Source: Neonectria sp. B-13
Taxonomy: Eukaryota; Ascomycota; Sordariomycetes; Hypocreales; Nectriaceae
Length of the DNA stretch: 64,000 nt
NCBI GenBank assembly: GCA_002682825.1
Contig: NOKP01000004.1
Location: 1,733,607-1,797,606 of the forward strand
Direction: 5' to 3'
This document shows positions 13,410 through 24,842 of the stretch, in pieces. The translations under genes and the position numbers were made by a program. Below the pieces are notes generated by a model. That model worked only from the letters and a program-made list of their open reading frames with translations, made no database searches and was not told where the DNA came from. How positions within the stretch are numbered: the first letter of the stretch is position 1; each line of letters begins with the position of its first letter.

Positions 13410-15701
13410 ATGAGCCAGAATGACCGCCCCGCGGCGACTGCCACGGCAAAACCCGCCGCTCGCGTCCCCAACGGCATGAAGAAGTTCTCTCGCCTCTTCG
13501 CCTTCACGCGCCTGACCCGCGGCCGTCCCGATGCCGTAAACTCCGAATGGGACGTCGCCGCCGTCTCGACTCGCGAGTCCTCCCCAGACCTCCACCAGCT
13601 GTCCTCACGCCGTCGCCGCGAGGGAGAGCCCAAACGACCTGCCCGCAATGGCCTCAGCCGCCTTGTCGTCGACGACGATCATCCTCCGTGTCCCATCTGC
13701 GCCACCATCGACTTCCCCCGCCTGCTCAACTGGCGCCCTGGTCAGCCTCGGCCATGGATCCCTCTCGCACACACCCTCGCCGAAGAGTCCGCCTGCCCCT
13801 ACTGCATCTTCTTCCAAGCCTTGGTCGGCGCCGAGCCCGATCTGACGCGCAAGTTCACCCCGTATTTGCGCATTCGCCAGGCCTTCGAGCGTCTTGGTGT
13901 GGGAGAGAAGCACGAGCTGGGCGGCGCCGTGCTGTTCGAGGTTACGACAAAAAGCAAGGTGCTGCCGTGGGGTTACATTGTCCGCGTCGTCGAGAGCGCC
14001 GATGATCTAGCAGGCTACCGCGAGCCGACGCCCGTCATCCGGGGGAGGCTCATCCCGCCCTTGCTCGACCCTCTCCTGCCTAGGACCTGGATCGACTTCT
14101 GCATGGCCAACCACTCCAAAACGGCCTGCGCCTCCCCGGGACGCCCAATCCGCGGCATGAAGCTGCTAGACTGTCGCGATAGGGAGATTTTGTTCGTCGA
14201 CGATCTCATGGTCGAGGCTGTCGAGTACGTCACCCTCAGCTATGTTCGGGGCGGTTCCGATGAGCTGCCAGCTCCCACAGCAACCACGCCTGCGCTTCTG
14301 CCGGCGGACGTGCCTCCGCTGCTCGCCGACGCCATGAGCGTTACTCGATCTCTGGGCTTCCGATATCTCTGGGTGGATCAGTATTGCTTTCCCCAGTATA
14401 ATGGGATTGAGCGCCGGCGCCAATTGGATCGCATGGGGGATATCTACGCCCGCTCTGCCCTGACCCTCATCGTCGCCGCTGGAGAGGGCGTTTCGGATGG
14501 CATCCCAGGTGTGAGTGTCCCCCGCGAGGAGCAACTCTCCCTCCAGACCGATGCCGGCCATTTCACCACCTCACTCACTCGACCCGACGTCGAAGTCGCC
14601 AGCTCACGATGGGCGTCACGCGGCTGGACCTACCAGGAGGGCCTCCTCTCACGCCGCCGCCTCATCTTCACCCCTTCCCAGACCTACTTCCAGTGCCAGC
14701 ACCTACACTGCCATGAAACCATCTCCTATCCTCTCCAGACGAAGCCCACACTCAACCTCGGCCGCGTCTTCCCATCCACCAGCGCCGGCACTCACGCGAG
14801 AGACTTCAAGGCCCAGGTTAATGGCTACATGAGTCGCGAAGTCACCTACCCCGAGGATCGACTAGATGCCTTCAGGGGTATTCTGGACCGCTACGCCCAC
14901 ATGGATCCCGCCGTGGACAACCTCCTTGGCCTTCCCTTATATCACCCCCTGGACTTCAAGGATGTCGCTTCCGCCTCCCGGACAGATCGTCTCGCGGTGG
15001 GCCTAGCGTGGAAACATGAGCACTTGGGCGAGGCTGATGCCTCGGCACACTCCATGTTCCTCCAAGGGCCGTTCCCCTCGTGGACGTGGCTTGCCTGGAA
15101 GTCACGTCCTGAATACCCCGGCAACGGCCCCTCCTTTAACCTCTTCGAAGTTTGCGATGAAGGCCCCCTCATCAATAATGTCACTGCCGCGCCCAGCCTT
15201 GAAATGTCCATCGGCTTCAAAGACCTCTCAGTCCTCTCCTGGGAGAATGACGGCGACGCCATCGCCGCCAAGACCAGCTCCATTAGCTTCCTCCGCCTCA
15301 AGTCACACTGCTTCGACATCCACGTGAACAAAGACGCCGACGGCAACATCAAACTTACCGACATGGATCTTCTAGAACCTTATCCCGACGCCCTCACCGC
15401 CCTCTTTCTCAGGGCTTCCCATAACGACCCGGACGGCGAGGCCCCCGCTGGCGACCACGAACTTGTGGGCATTGTACTTGCCGGCCGCGACTGGAAGAAC
15501 GACGAGTCTTACGAGTCGGCCAGCGTACTTGTTTGCGGCCGTCGCAACTGGGTGCCCGATGGCGAGCTCGTGCGCCTCGGGACCCTGGAGCTGGGTACTG
15601 GCGGCTTGTTGGGCGTGGATGACGAGCACGCCGTGGTCAAGGGCGTCATGAACGACGAGAGGAGATTGGATGTGCATTTGCGGGAGCTCGACATCTACTA
15701 A
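13410..15701 (+). CDS. HET-domain (heterokaryon incompatibility-type) protein
   Basis: A single uninterrupted frame of 763 aa from the ATG at 13410. An upstream in-frame ATG at 13317 would add 31 Pro-rich residues, but that stretch is CT-rich like a leader and the 13410 ATG has a purine at -3, so I prefer 13410. The HET domain spans roughly residues 270-410: YVTLSYVRGG (273-282, where YVxLSYVWG is usual), YLWVDQYCFPQ (319-329), MGDIYARSALTLIVAAGEGV, and the RWASRGWTYQEGLLSRRRL block (400 onward). Before it lies a Cys-rich segment with CPICATIDF and CPYCIFF pairs. The HET family includes proteins that trigger cell death on fusion of unlike fungal individuals, but most members have no known role. 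No NACHT or WD40 part is present. The tail after residue 500 is of unknown function. Confidence 0.85.
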   Translation: MSQNDRPAATATAKPAARVPNGMKKFSRLFAFTRLTRGRPDAVNSEWDVAAVSTRESSPDLHQLSSRRRREGEPKRPARNGLSRLVVDDDHPPCPICATIDFPRLLNWRPGQPRPWIPLAHTLAEESACPYCIFFQALVGAEPDLTRKFTPYLRIRQAFERLGVGEKHELGGAVLFEVTTKSKVLPWGYIVRVVESADDLAGYREPTPVIRGRLIPPLLDPLLPRTWIDFCMANHSKTACASPGRPIRGMKLLDCRDREILFVDDLMVEAVEYVTLSYVRGGSDELPAPTATTPALLPADVPPLLADAMSVTRSLGFRYLWVDQYCFPQYNGIERRRQLDRMGDIYARSALTLIVAAGEGVSDGIPGVSVPREEQLSLQTDAGHFTTSLTRPDVEVASSRWASRGWTYQEGLLSRRRLIFTPSQTYFQCQHLHCHETISYPLQTKPTLNLGRVFPSTSAGTHARDFKAQVNGYMSREVTYPEDRLDAFRGILDRYAHMDPAVDNLLGLPLYHPLDFKDVASASRTDRLAVGLAWKHEHLGEADASAHSMFLQGPFPSWTWLAWKSRPEYPGNGPSFNLFEVCDEGPLINNVTAAPSLEMSIGFKDLSVLSWENDGDAIAAKTSSISFLRLKSHCFDIHVNKDADGNIKLTDMDLLEPYPDALTALFLRASHNDPDGEAPAGDHELVGIVLAGRDWKNDESYESASVLVCGRRNWVPDGELVRLGTLELGTGGLLGVDDEHAVVKGVMNDERRLDVHLRELDIY

Positions 15702-16206
15702 GAATCTCACACGCATATACACCCACGCGTACACACATACTCACACACATACACACGCGCGCATATACCTTCATGTCCATGTACGTCATATATATACAAT
15801 AATACTTGGATAGATTGGGGATGGATAGGGGACGGACGACCGACTGATGAATGAACCGGACGGATGCACGAACGAATGGGGTGGGTGTTTTCCTGATTTT
15901 TTGGGGCTTGGCTTTCTCTTGATACCATGTACCATAGCATATGTAGGTGATATTTCTACGGCATTAGAATTACAATTTTGGGGGTATCGGTCATATCTGT
16001 CTGTCTGTATTGATTACCTTGTGTACGTTGTGTGTGTGATATCATCATCGTAAAGTCAGCGAGTAAACGGGGGCCTGCCCCTGAGATCCTGTGCCGAAAG
16101 ATATGAACCCGTCTTAAAGGGGGTTCTCAAAGAGACCGACCCCGATCCTTATGTTTCTTGCCTCCGTCGTGATCCTTTCCTACCTGGTCCTTAACAGCCC
16201 GCTCCG
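15702..16206. other. Spacer between convergent HET and hydrolase genes
   Basis: The two stop codons face each other across 505 bp. It contains CA/TA-rich simple sequence at 15710-15800. No gene is seen. Confidence 0.7.
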
Positions 16207-18769
16207 TCACTGAACCTCACCCATCTCCAAGATGGCCCTGCGCGTCATGTCTTCCTGCACCCACCCGACAATGCGACTGCCCACGTCGCCCACCAGCCGC
16301 TCGTAATGCGGCCCGGCCATGAACAGCCCGCAGTGCGCGCCGACCTCGTCGACGTCCGTCATGAAGATGTCGACCCACGTGTGGTCGCGCGCGGTGCCGC
16401 CGCCGGCGGTGGGCATGGCGTCCGGCAGGTTGCAGAACCGGCGGAGCTTGCGCGGCTTGGCCTCGGGGACGGCGGCGCTTGCGGAGGAGGAAGCGGTGGA
16501 GAAGCAAGAAGAGGCGATGGTGCGGTCGGTGGGCGTAGGAGTAGGAGTAAGCGCGGGCGTAGGAGTAGGAGTAAATGCGGGCGCAGGAGTAGGAGTAAGC
16601 GCAGGCGCAGGCGCAGGCTTAGGAGCAGGCGTCGACTGGCTATCTGGTTGCTGCATGCGTTGCCGCTCGGCTTCCATGCGGAGGGCTTCTTGCTCGAGGC
16701 GGCGCTGTTCCTTGACGGCTTGGCTTTCCTCGCGCTCGGATTCCTTGAGGGCCTTCTCCAGGCGCTCGGCTTCTTTCAGTGCATCCTTCTCGAGCTTCTC
16801 GACGGCCTTTTGCGCCTTCTTGCGGCGCTTGTCGATGATCTTCTCGCGCTCGCGGATCGCCTTTGCGCGGTCCTTGACGGCCTGGTCGTAGGCGCGCTGG
16901 AGGCGCTTGGCCTCGCGCTCGGCCTGTTTGCGGGCGTCCTTGTCGCCGTAGAGATCCAGGTTTGGGAGGGCTGGACGGACGGGCTCGTCGGGGACCGGTG
17001 TCAGGTCAAGCTCGAAGTCCTGGTCTGTGGAGGCCCGGGTGTGCATGGTGATGGAGTCTCGCGGCTCAGAGGGAGTGGGTTCGTTGCTGGGAGCGGGCTT
17101 GTCCGTTTGGGTGGGCTCGTCGCTCATGGGGGTTGGATCAACCTCTTCCATGGGGGTTGGCTCGAGGAGGTACATTTCGTCCATGTCGGAGCACAGGGAG
17201 ACGGCGTCCGGGTCCATTGTGTCCTTTGGCCTTGGAGCTTCCGGGGCTTTAGCGTTTCTGTCGTGGTCCTCAATGGTTATGCTGGGCCTGGGGCTGTCGA
17301 TGCTGGTCTTGTGCTGGTATTTCTCATCCTGAGCTGCCTGTAGAAGAGAAGATGACGCCAGGCCGAAGGACGACTTCTCATACGCCGGTGTCTCGTTGTC
17401 GAGGCTCTCGCGATTGAAAGAACCGTCCGTCTCCGCACTAACCTCTGCTCCCTCATGAGATTCAGGGTCGGGGGTTCCAGGCTTGGGCGTCTTGGGCCGA
17501 CCAGTACACAGAGTGTAGTAGTTCACAAACCGCACCCTCGTCGTTGGCCCGCGAGGATCCCTGCCTGGCCCAAAGGGCTTCATCTCGTCGACGTCTTCGA
17601 GGGCACGGAGACGGCAGTACCTCGACTCGAGGCCCGACGGGTCCGCGAGGCAGCTGCCGAACTCAAGGTAGGAGACGACGTGTTTGGCAGCCGCCTGGAT
17701 GAGGCCCTCGGAGCGGTACTTGGAGGCGAAGTGCAGCATGCGGCGGACGAAGGGCTGCTCGCGGAAGGCGGCGTCGTTGAAGAAGGGCTGGTTGAAGAAC
17801 TGGTCGGCCGGGCCCGAGGCAGACGGGCCAGAGAGGGAGGAGGAGGCGATGCTGGACGGGTATCCCGGGCGAGGAGACTGCGAAGGGGTGAGGTTCAAGG
17901 TGGAGGAGGATCCCGGGCTTGCGATTGGGGTTCCATGGTCGTTGAGGGCATCGAGATGGTAGGTGCTGCTGTTGTCGGGACCTGGATCCTGAGGCTGGGG
18001 AGCCGGCTTGAAGAGGCTCGAGATGCCCGAGACGATGATGCCGGGGTGGAGGCCGAGGAACGGGCAGTCGAGAGAGACATGGCCGAGGATGCGGTGCTTG
18101 AGAGATTGTTGGCCATACGGGCTGTAGTTTGGCTGGATATGAATCAGCTGGGTTGGTTCTCTGGATACAGCAGAGAGGAGATCATGGCCAACTTACCATG
18201 AGGATGATGTCGGCAGCGAGAATGCCCCCCATCGAGTGGCCCACGAGGATGACGTCGGTGGTGGGAGATTCGTGCGGCGCCAACCAAGCGCTGAAGTTAT
18301 CCCGGGCGACGTCGACGGCGCGATACGTCTTGTACCGGGGATAGATCTTGGAGTGGATGACGTGGGAATCGACCAGCATGTCGCTTAGGAGGGCGTGGAC
18401 ATGGGCGGGAAACGAGCGGAAGGACTGGTCGTTACCGAGGAAGCCATGGAGATAGATGACGAGGAGGGTGCGGCGGCCGCGGGCATCGGCGGCGGAGGAG
18501 GCCGACAGCGAAGCGGACGGAGCATAGGCGTCTTCGGGGAGGAGGGACTGGGTGGAGGAGGAGCGGGGGTCGGAGCCGAGCCAGAGGCCGGAGGGTCCCG
18601 GAGCGGGAGCGGGAGCTGAGGCCGGGAACGGAGTTTTGGAGTCCAGGATGGACGATGCTACCGGACGTCGCGGTATCGGGGCCGGGACCGGTGCTGACGA
18701 CCCGGACGGGGACGCGGAGTATGCTTGTGGGTGCGGCTCTACTTCGTATGGGGGCGGTGGCGTTCCCAT
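16207..18769 (-). CDS. Alpha/beta hydrolase (DUF676/lipase-like) with a long coiled-coil tail
   Basis: Proposed exons (minus) are 18769-18197 and 18132-16207, 832 aa. The start ATG at 18767-18769 begins MGTPPPPYEVEPHPQ; the open frame extends further upstream only through non-ATG codons. The hydrolase core shows LLVIYLHGFLGNDQSF (oxyanion region) and the nucleophile elbow VGHSMGG with Ser179, then HRILGHVSLDCPFLGLHPG after the intron, as in fungal DUF676 serine hydrolases. The donor is GTAAGT (18196 down); the acceptor at 18133 keeps the frame, and a second in-frame acceptor at 18148 would add five residues. After the core come Pro/Ser/Asp/Glu-rich sequence, a charged coiled coil (about 585-685), PT-repeats (about 690-725) and a conserved-looking C-terminus with WVDIFMTDVDEVGAHCGLF. 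Substrate unknown. Confidence 0.75.
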
Positions 18770-19823
18770 GATGATTGATAGTGAGGTGATGACGACAATG
18801 ACGAGCAAGGCGGCCTAGCTTGGACGAGGAGGAGATGCTAGACGTAGAGGAAGCTCTCTTGTAGCTATTGAGAAGAGATTGCTTCCTTTGGGATCCTGCT
18901 GGTCGGTCGCTCACCACGGCGATGGCGAGGTGAATGGTTGGGGTGAATGAGCGTGTGGTTGAGTGAGTGAGTGAGTGGTGAGTGGTGAGTGAGTGATGGG
19001 CTGTCACACGTGGGGTAGGCCGTTTTTGCCAACCAGGACACACACACACGCACTCATCACTCGATCCAGTCCAGCTCAGTCGACTGACAAAGCGGAGCCG
19101 GAGTCGCGTTCGTACATCCGGAGCAGTCGAGCAAGGATGCCGGATCGACCAAGTGGCAATTGATCCAGGTGGCGAAGCAGAGCCAGTCAAGTCGGGGAAT
19201 AGAAGAGCAGGAAATGCTGGTGCTGTTGAGAGCCTTTCAACGAAGCCCTAGATAAGATGCACTAATGCAGCACAGGAGAGGAATGCTGGCTGGGTAGGTG
19301 CTGTCTCCGCTGGGCCTTTGGCTTTTGATAATACGAGTATTCATTCGTATGGATGGCTCGTCGATCTCTACCAAAATTAGGTGGCTCGGCTTGTCAACGT
19401 AGCGGCTTTGGAAGGGATACTACAGCTCTGAACGGACAGGCGTACGTGCGCCGTTGATGGCGGAGCGCTTTGTAGGGTTGGGGCCACTGAGGCGCATGCG
19501 CTGGCTTCCACCACAGTAACGCCTAAACTTTCATCAGCTCAGTGACCGTGCGGATCGAAGAGCTGTGATTGCCATGGAACGACATGGGGGCGAGCCTCTA
19601 TAATCTACAATCATGGGTCACCACGAACACATCATCAACTTTATTTAATACCTTGTATGGAAACTCCGGGTTTACACGTTCTATAAAGGGCCTTTGAATG
19701 TGGCGTCTCAAGAGCTTGTTCAGGCCGGACATATGTCTACCCAGGCAGGTGTAGTCCATCGCCTCTATTAATACGCTTTTAAGAGCCCAGGTGCGAGGCT
19801 ACTAGGGTACGTATCAATGACGA

Positions 19824-19909
19824 GGCACCCATGAAGTCGAAATTGACTCGCGATACCAAACATCAGATATGACATCTGCGAGTCACAGTCTTCATGGGTC
19901 CTGGGTGCC
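19824..19909. repeat. Imperfect inverted repeat (about 86 bp)
   Basis: The left arm carries GGCACCC, ATGAAG and TGACTCGC; the right arm carries GCGAGTCA, CTTCAT and GGGTGCC, which are their reverse complements in the right order, separated by small differences and one 7-base insertion in the right arm. The loop is about 26 nt. It could be a short non-autonomous element or a transcript hairpin; no flanking target-site duplication was established. Confidence 0.6.
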
Positions 19910-21088
19910 ACGCCCCCAGATATATTTCTCATCAATTCAGGCACTGTAACGCTAGGTAGTAGAGCTCATTTCTGACTCCCTGGCCCATACGTCAGTCGAT
20001 ATGGATGGATTTCATAACTAGATCCATCGCCGATGCGACAGTGCAACGGGGACAATACGGCCCCGCCTTACTCGGCCGTGGCTCACTCAGGCTTCGATTG
20101 GAAGAGCGTTGTAACAGTACTCGTAACTCACAACGTGTGTCCAATAGCTCGTCGAAGAACTCATCCAACAACGGAATTACCAACATCCACAGTCAAAAGA
20201 AAGCAAGGCCGCGAAGAAAAGGGAGTCGCAGACCAGCCAATCCCAGGCCAGCCAATGCGGCCCATGAATTCATCATGGCCCAAGAGTTATCCCACATGCC
20301 CTGCGAATGGCCCGACTGACCGTTCTTGGCCGCCTTGGCAACGCTCTGTTCTTTTCTTTTTCTTACGGCTCCCAGCCCGGAGCAGTTCTAACCCCCCTGG
20401 AACGGAGCCTTGGGCCTCTGAATTCTCCGTCCCACCTCGGGAGCCGGGTCCGATATCACGCCTGGGGTCCATGTCGTTGAGCAATTCCCAAGCATGGGCC
20501 GCGAAGCCACGCTCGTCGGCGGGGGGGGAAATTAGCGCGATTCCGGGTGTTGCGTCTGTGTCTGCGTCCGTGTGTGCGTGTGTGCGTGTGTGCGTAACAA
20601 AGCAGAGAGCGCAGCATTGGGATGACGGGGACGGGGGTTCTTTGGCAACTTCGAGAAGGACACCGACGGACTGATTGGCCTTGGGGAGTTCGAGGAGTTG
20701 GGGGCGGATCGGACTCAAGGCGCTGCTACGGATGTACGAAGACTGCATGTGGTCAGACGGGAAATCGACATCGGGATGGCACGGACGAATGGCGGCGAGA
20801 GTTGATGAGACCCGAAACGGAGACGGAATGACCCAGGAACGGCATTGGACGCCAAAGAGGTTTGGGGCGCCACCGTGTGGCAGTCGATAGTCTCTCGACT
20901 GCACTTCGTACCTGCATTTGTCCCAGGATGCCGGTTACATCGGGGAATACTAGGGACCAAGGCCGAGGCCTATGCTGTCTGTTCCCTGTGCTCTGTTCTG
21001 TTCTGTTTCTCCATGTCGGAGACAAAAAGACGACCACATTCTTCAAAGCGAAGCTCACCACTCAGACGGATGGATACCTTCGTACCCG

Positions 21089-21120
21089 CGACACGACACG
21101 ACACGACATGGCACGACACG
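21089..21120. repeat. (CGACA)n microsatellite
   Basis: Six or so CGACA/CGACACG units with one ATGG interruption. Confidence 0.85.
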
Positions 21121-22620
21121 GGGGCGCGTAACACTGTACGGTACGGATGCTCTTCACTCACTCACAAGTCATTAAACGAGCCAAGAGCTTGGGAAGAGAA
21201 ACCCAGAGCCAAGAGTCCAGAGAAGGAAAAAACGAAACACCCGAGCCGCTGACCTCCAGGATTCCAAAAATACCCAGGACCCAAGCCCTGAGCGGCCTAG
21301 GGGACGGACCCGAGGACCCGTGGCCAGGGCCCGTCCCCAGGCAGTGACAGACAGTCTTCCTTCCCCTCTCCTTAGGTTGGGCTCTCTACATAGTAAGAGC
21401 TCGTTGCAAATTCCATTATCCATCGGATTGGGCGGCAGGGCCAGAACGTGGGCCGTGGACCCTTGGCCCCAGAGTCGTCGTCACCCTCAGGCCTCGTTCC
21501 CCTCTCAGTGTCGTATCGTATCGTGTCGTCAGTCGCGATGGATTAGGCCCCCCTTTGTCCTGTCTTTGTCTGCGCTTGTGCTATATTTGTGTGTGTGTGG
21601 GAGCATTGTCTCAGTTTCTTTTTGTGTCTGGCATGGGGAGGGTTTTGCATTCCATCCTATGCCCTGGCCACCCCTTTCAGCGTGTTCGCGTTCCGTGCAG
21701 ACGAACGGCGCGCTCCATTGTCGTGTGTGTGGGGAGACGGTGGGAGACTCGATGACTTTAATTCGAAGTCTAGAGCATATCGTGGTCTTTCCAGATGGGT
21801 TTAGTTCGCACTAGAGAACTTGTCGTCACACAGCACATCGCGCTTCTAGTTGGCTGGCTGTAATCCATTCTTCGTGCAGCGAAATGATGTGGTATGACTG
21901 GATGGACCGACCGGTGGTCCTCTTGTAACCACGTTAGTGCTACTACTACTTTTAAACTGCCATGCAGCGTTGTGCACGAGTAGGTTGAATCTCCAATCCG
22001 TCAATGCCATGTCCGGGAGCTCAGCATTTGGCGTCCGTGTTGGTAGGAACTAGATCCGACATCTCCCCAGAAGCTGCAAGTCTGTAACTCTAGCTCACGC
22101 GGGGGCCACCGGCCGCGCAAAGATCGCCAGGTTAACGCCCCCAGAACCGCGGAGCCAGAGCACGCAAGTAAAGTGCTGATGAGGATCGCGGTGCGTACGA
22201 AGTACTGCAATAAAACTGGCTAGTGTCGGTGACGCTGCGCGTGCGGTGGGAATACGAGAAGAGAGATATGCGGCGCGGTAAATAAAACAACGCTTCGTGC
22301 TGTCGACACCCGGCCGGGCCCTGTACCTTCGTACGTTAGTAGTCTATTTCGATACGAGGAGAGCAGCGTTTTCCTCCTTCTTCTTCTGCTACGTTTTGTG
22401 AGCGCCAATGCAGGCACGAACACGCAGGCGACGATTCCATGCAGCATGGGTGCAGTGTGATAATGCATGTGGGTTTGCCAACGGGGTTTTCGACGTGCTC
22501 CTGCCTACACGTAGGAAGTACGAAGTGCAGACTGAGACTACTAGTACAGTACGAACCCGTCCTGGTCACATGCGGTGAGGGTTGGGTGGCTCGTCAGGTG
22601 CGAAATAAAGCGAGTCGGTT

Positions 22621-22650
22621 GATGGATGGATGGATGGATGGATGGATGGA
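22621..22650. repeat. (GATG)n microsatellite
   Basis: Seven tandem GATG units. Confidence 0.9.
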
Positions 22651-23599
22651 AGGCCTCGTATCCATTTCATCACGTCTTGACTCGACCCGTCGCGTCTCCC
22701 AAAAATACCATGGACTCGTTGACCCCCTCTCCCATCCCGTTCCCTACTTTGGACCCTAAATACCGTACGTATGTACTCTCCTGGCATCTTGTTGCTTGCA
22801 CGTACTATGTACAGTAGTGAGTGGTACGGATCTATCCACCCCGATGTGTCCCATGCCTGAGATGGATGGATTCCAGCCGCGTTTCCAGCCCGTGCCAGTA
22901 ATGACTCCTTGCCTCTGGCCCCGCGAGCGAGAATCCACCAACACCGCAGTTACCGTCGGGGGCCTGGAGAGGAGTTCGTTCGTTCGTTCGTTTGTTCGTG
23001 GATGGATCGATGGACGTATGGGTTGGTGACAAGGAAAACGACTTGCACCGCAGTGGTGACATCCATGCCGCCGATGCTTGTCCCCCTGACGCTTGTTCCT
23101 GAAGCTTGCCGCCGCTGCGACTGTGTTCCTGACTTGCGGTTCCTGAGAGGCCTGAGAAGCCCGAGAGAGCCACGGATGCCATCGTGACCCATGTCTAGGG
23201 AACAGCCTAGCCCGCTCCGAGCGTTGATGCCATCCCTGTCAATGCTTGGCCACCGAAAATGTCCACCGCTCCCCAGGCATGTCGTGCGGCTGCAGCGCGT
23301 TGATTGGCCTCTCCGGCCGCTGGAGAGCCACCGCGTCCAATTCAAGCGAGATTATTTCCCATCTCGCAGGGCCACTGGGCATGGATCACGGGGCTCCTGG
23401 TCTTCCTTGGGGTGTTTCCGCCGATTCCAATTAGCCCATCCGGGCCATCCTCAGGAGGAGAAGGAGACTTGTTGCTTGCTCCGTACGTTTAATATAGCAC
23501 CAAGGAGACAAGGAGACGAGGAGACAAGGAGAGAAGGAGACAAGCGCGCGTGCACACCCGGAGAGTAGGTACCACTTTTACGGTCCGAACGTCGACGCC

Positions 23600-24842
23600 T
23601 CGTCATTTAGTGTAGTCGGCGCCCACTCCAGTCCTCGCTCGCTCGATGCTTGCTGCTCGTTGCGCACTCACACACCACCACGCTCGTTTTGCTCGTTGTC
23701 TTCCATTCGCTTTCCCACCCCTCCAACTCCCAGTCACTCCTTCAACCTTTTCCTCCTCCTCCATTCCCCCCCGCCCTCCCAACGCGCGCCGTCTCCCTTT
23801 GCGCCGTCTCGCCATGCCATCGTCGACCGTTGGGCGCTGCTGTTGATGTTGATGCAAGAGGAGAGACAAGAAACCCTGATAATAAGGACCGGACCCAACA
23901 CCTGCGCGCGTGCGCCGCCCGCCGAGAACAATCGCCCAGCGCCAACACAGCCCGCCACCGAAACCCTGTCCAGACCCGATCCCGACCCCCAAACCGAGGT
24001 GACGAACCGGATCAGCCACTCATTTATTCTTTGAACCGGAGAGGAGAGATCAAAGGCAGGCGCCAGGGATTTTGAAGAAAGAGAAGAAAGAACAGAAAGA
24101 GAAGCAAGCAAGGGGAATCGAAGGATATAGCACAGGGTCGCCAACAAGCCAAAGGAAAAAGAGTTGGGACCACGCCGGCAGCACCCACTACCAGGAAACA
24201 CGACCGTTGGATCTTTTCTAAACTGGGAACGATCTGGGCTATGTAGTCGACGCTTGCTCCCGAACATAGCAGCCTTTTTTCGACACGACGACTTTTACGA
24301 CAGACGACTGGACTCGCGGCACCACTTTGCAGCAACCACACTCACTTCTGCTTCTGCTTCAGTTCTCGACCTAGGCTCCTCGACCAGAGCCCTTCGACGC
24401 TTCTGAGTCGTCGCCTCCCATATTTAGCGAATACGATCGCCAGTCCGTCCTTCCAGTTCCCAGTTTTTCTTGGGGCTCTTTATCTTATTTTAGGGGAGGC
24501 CCCCGCAAAAACGCACACGGGTGACGGTGCATACGCAATCCGCAATCCGCCAGCCCCAGGGGACCAACGCCAGCGCCAGCGCCAACGTACTCTCCCGTCC
24601 CGCTCTGCGCATCCGCGTCCGCATCGCCACACTTGCGCGGGTTAGGTTGTGTACCTACGGAACCTGCACGTCCTCCACTGCTTTGTACGCCGGAGCGCCA
24701 GCGCCAGCGCCAACGACCTGCTACGTACGCCTTTTCCATTCTCGCCTACGGTACCCAGACTACCAAGTGGAAGTACTCCAAACGCCTACACCTACACCTG
24801 CGCCCAGGTACCCTTGCCCACGCCCACGGGCCACGACCGACC
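23600..24842 (+). promoter_or_regulatory. Probable promoter and long leader of the Ser/Thr-rich membrane protein gene
   Basis: CT-rich sequence at 23640-23830 followed by A/G-rich sequence at 24030-24170 precedes the ATG at 24843 with no other supported gene in between. Several short upstream ATGs are present. The extent of the transcribed leader is a guess. Confidence 0.35.

Larger units (their letters stand above)
18770..23599. other. Long intergenic region without a supported gene
   Basis: Nearly 5 kb in which no frame on either strand shows a family signature, believable exon joins or coding-like composition. Simple repeats are frequent: GAGT units at about 18958-18995, GACAC at 21089-21120, GATG at 22621-22650, GTTC at about 22974-22998 and AAGGAGAC at about 23495-23546. 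An imperfect inverted repeat lies at 19824-19909. The left end probably holds the hydrolase promoter. Confidence 0.55.

Noticed and set aside
18770..18808. Hydrophobic N-terminal extension of the hydrolase
   Set aside because: The extension has no ATG; it would need a TTG start. The first ATG is at 18769.
20287..20904. 205-codon minus-strand frame in the 18.8-23.6 kb gap
   Set aside because: Low-complexity Thr/His repeat text from a GT microsatellite, no family resemblance, no splice structure or coding-like periodicity.
24633..24842. N-terminal extension of the Ser/Thr-rich membrane protein
   Set aside because: Open but without any ATG in frame; the start would be TTG, and the text is not a signal peptide.
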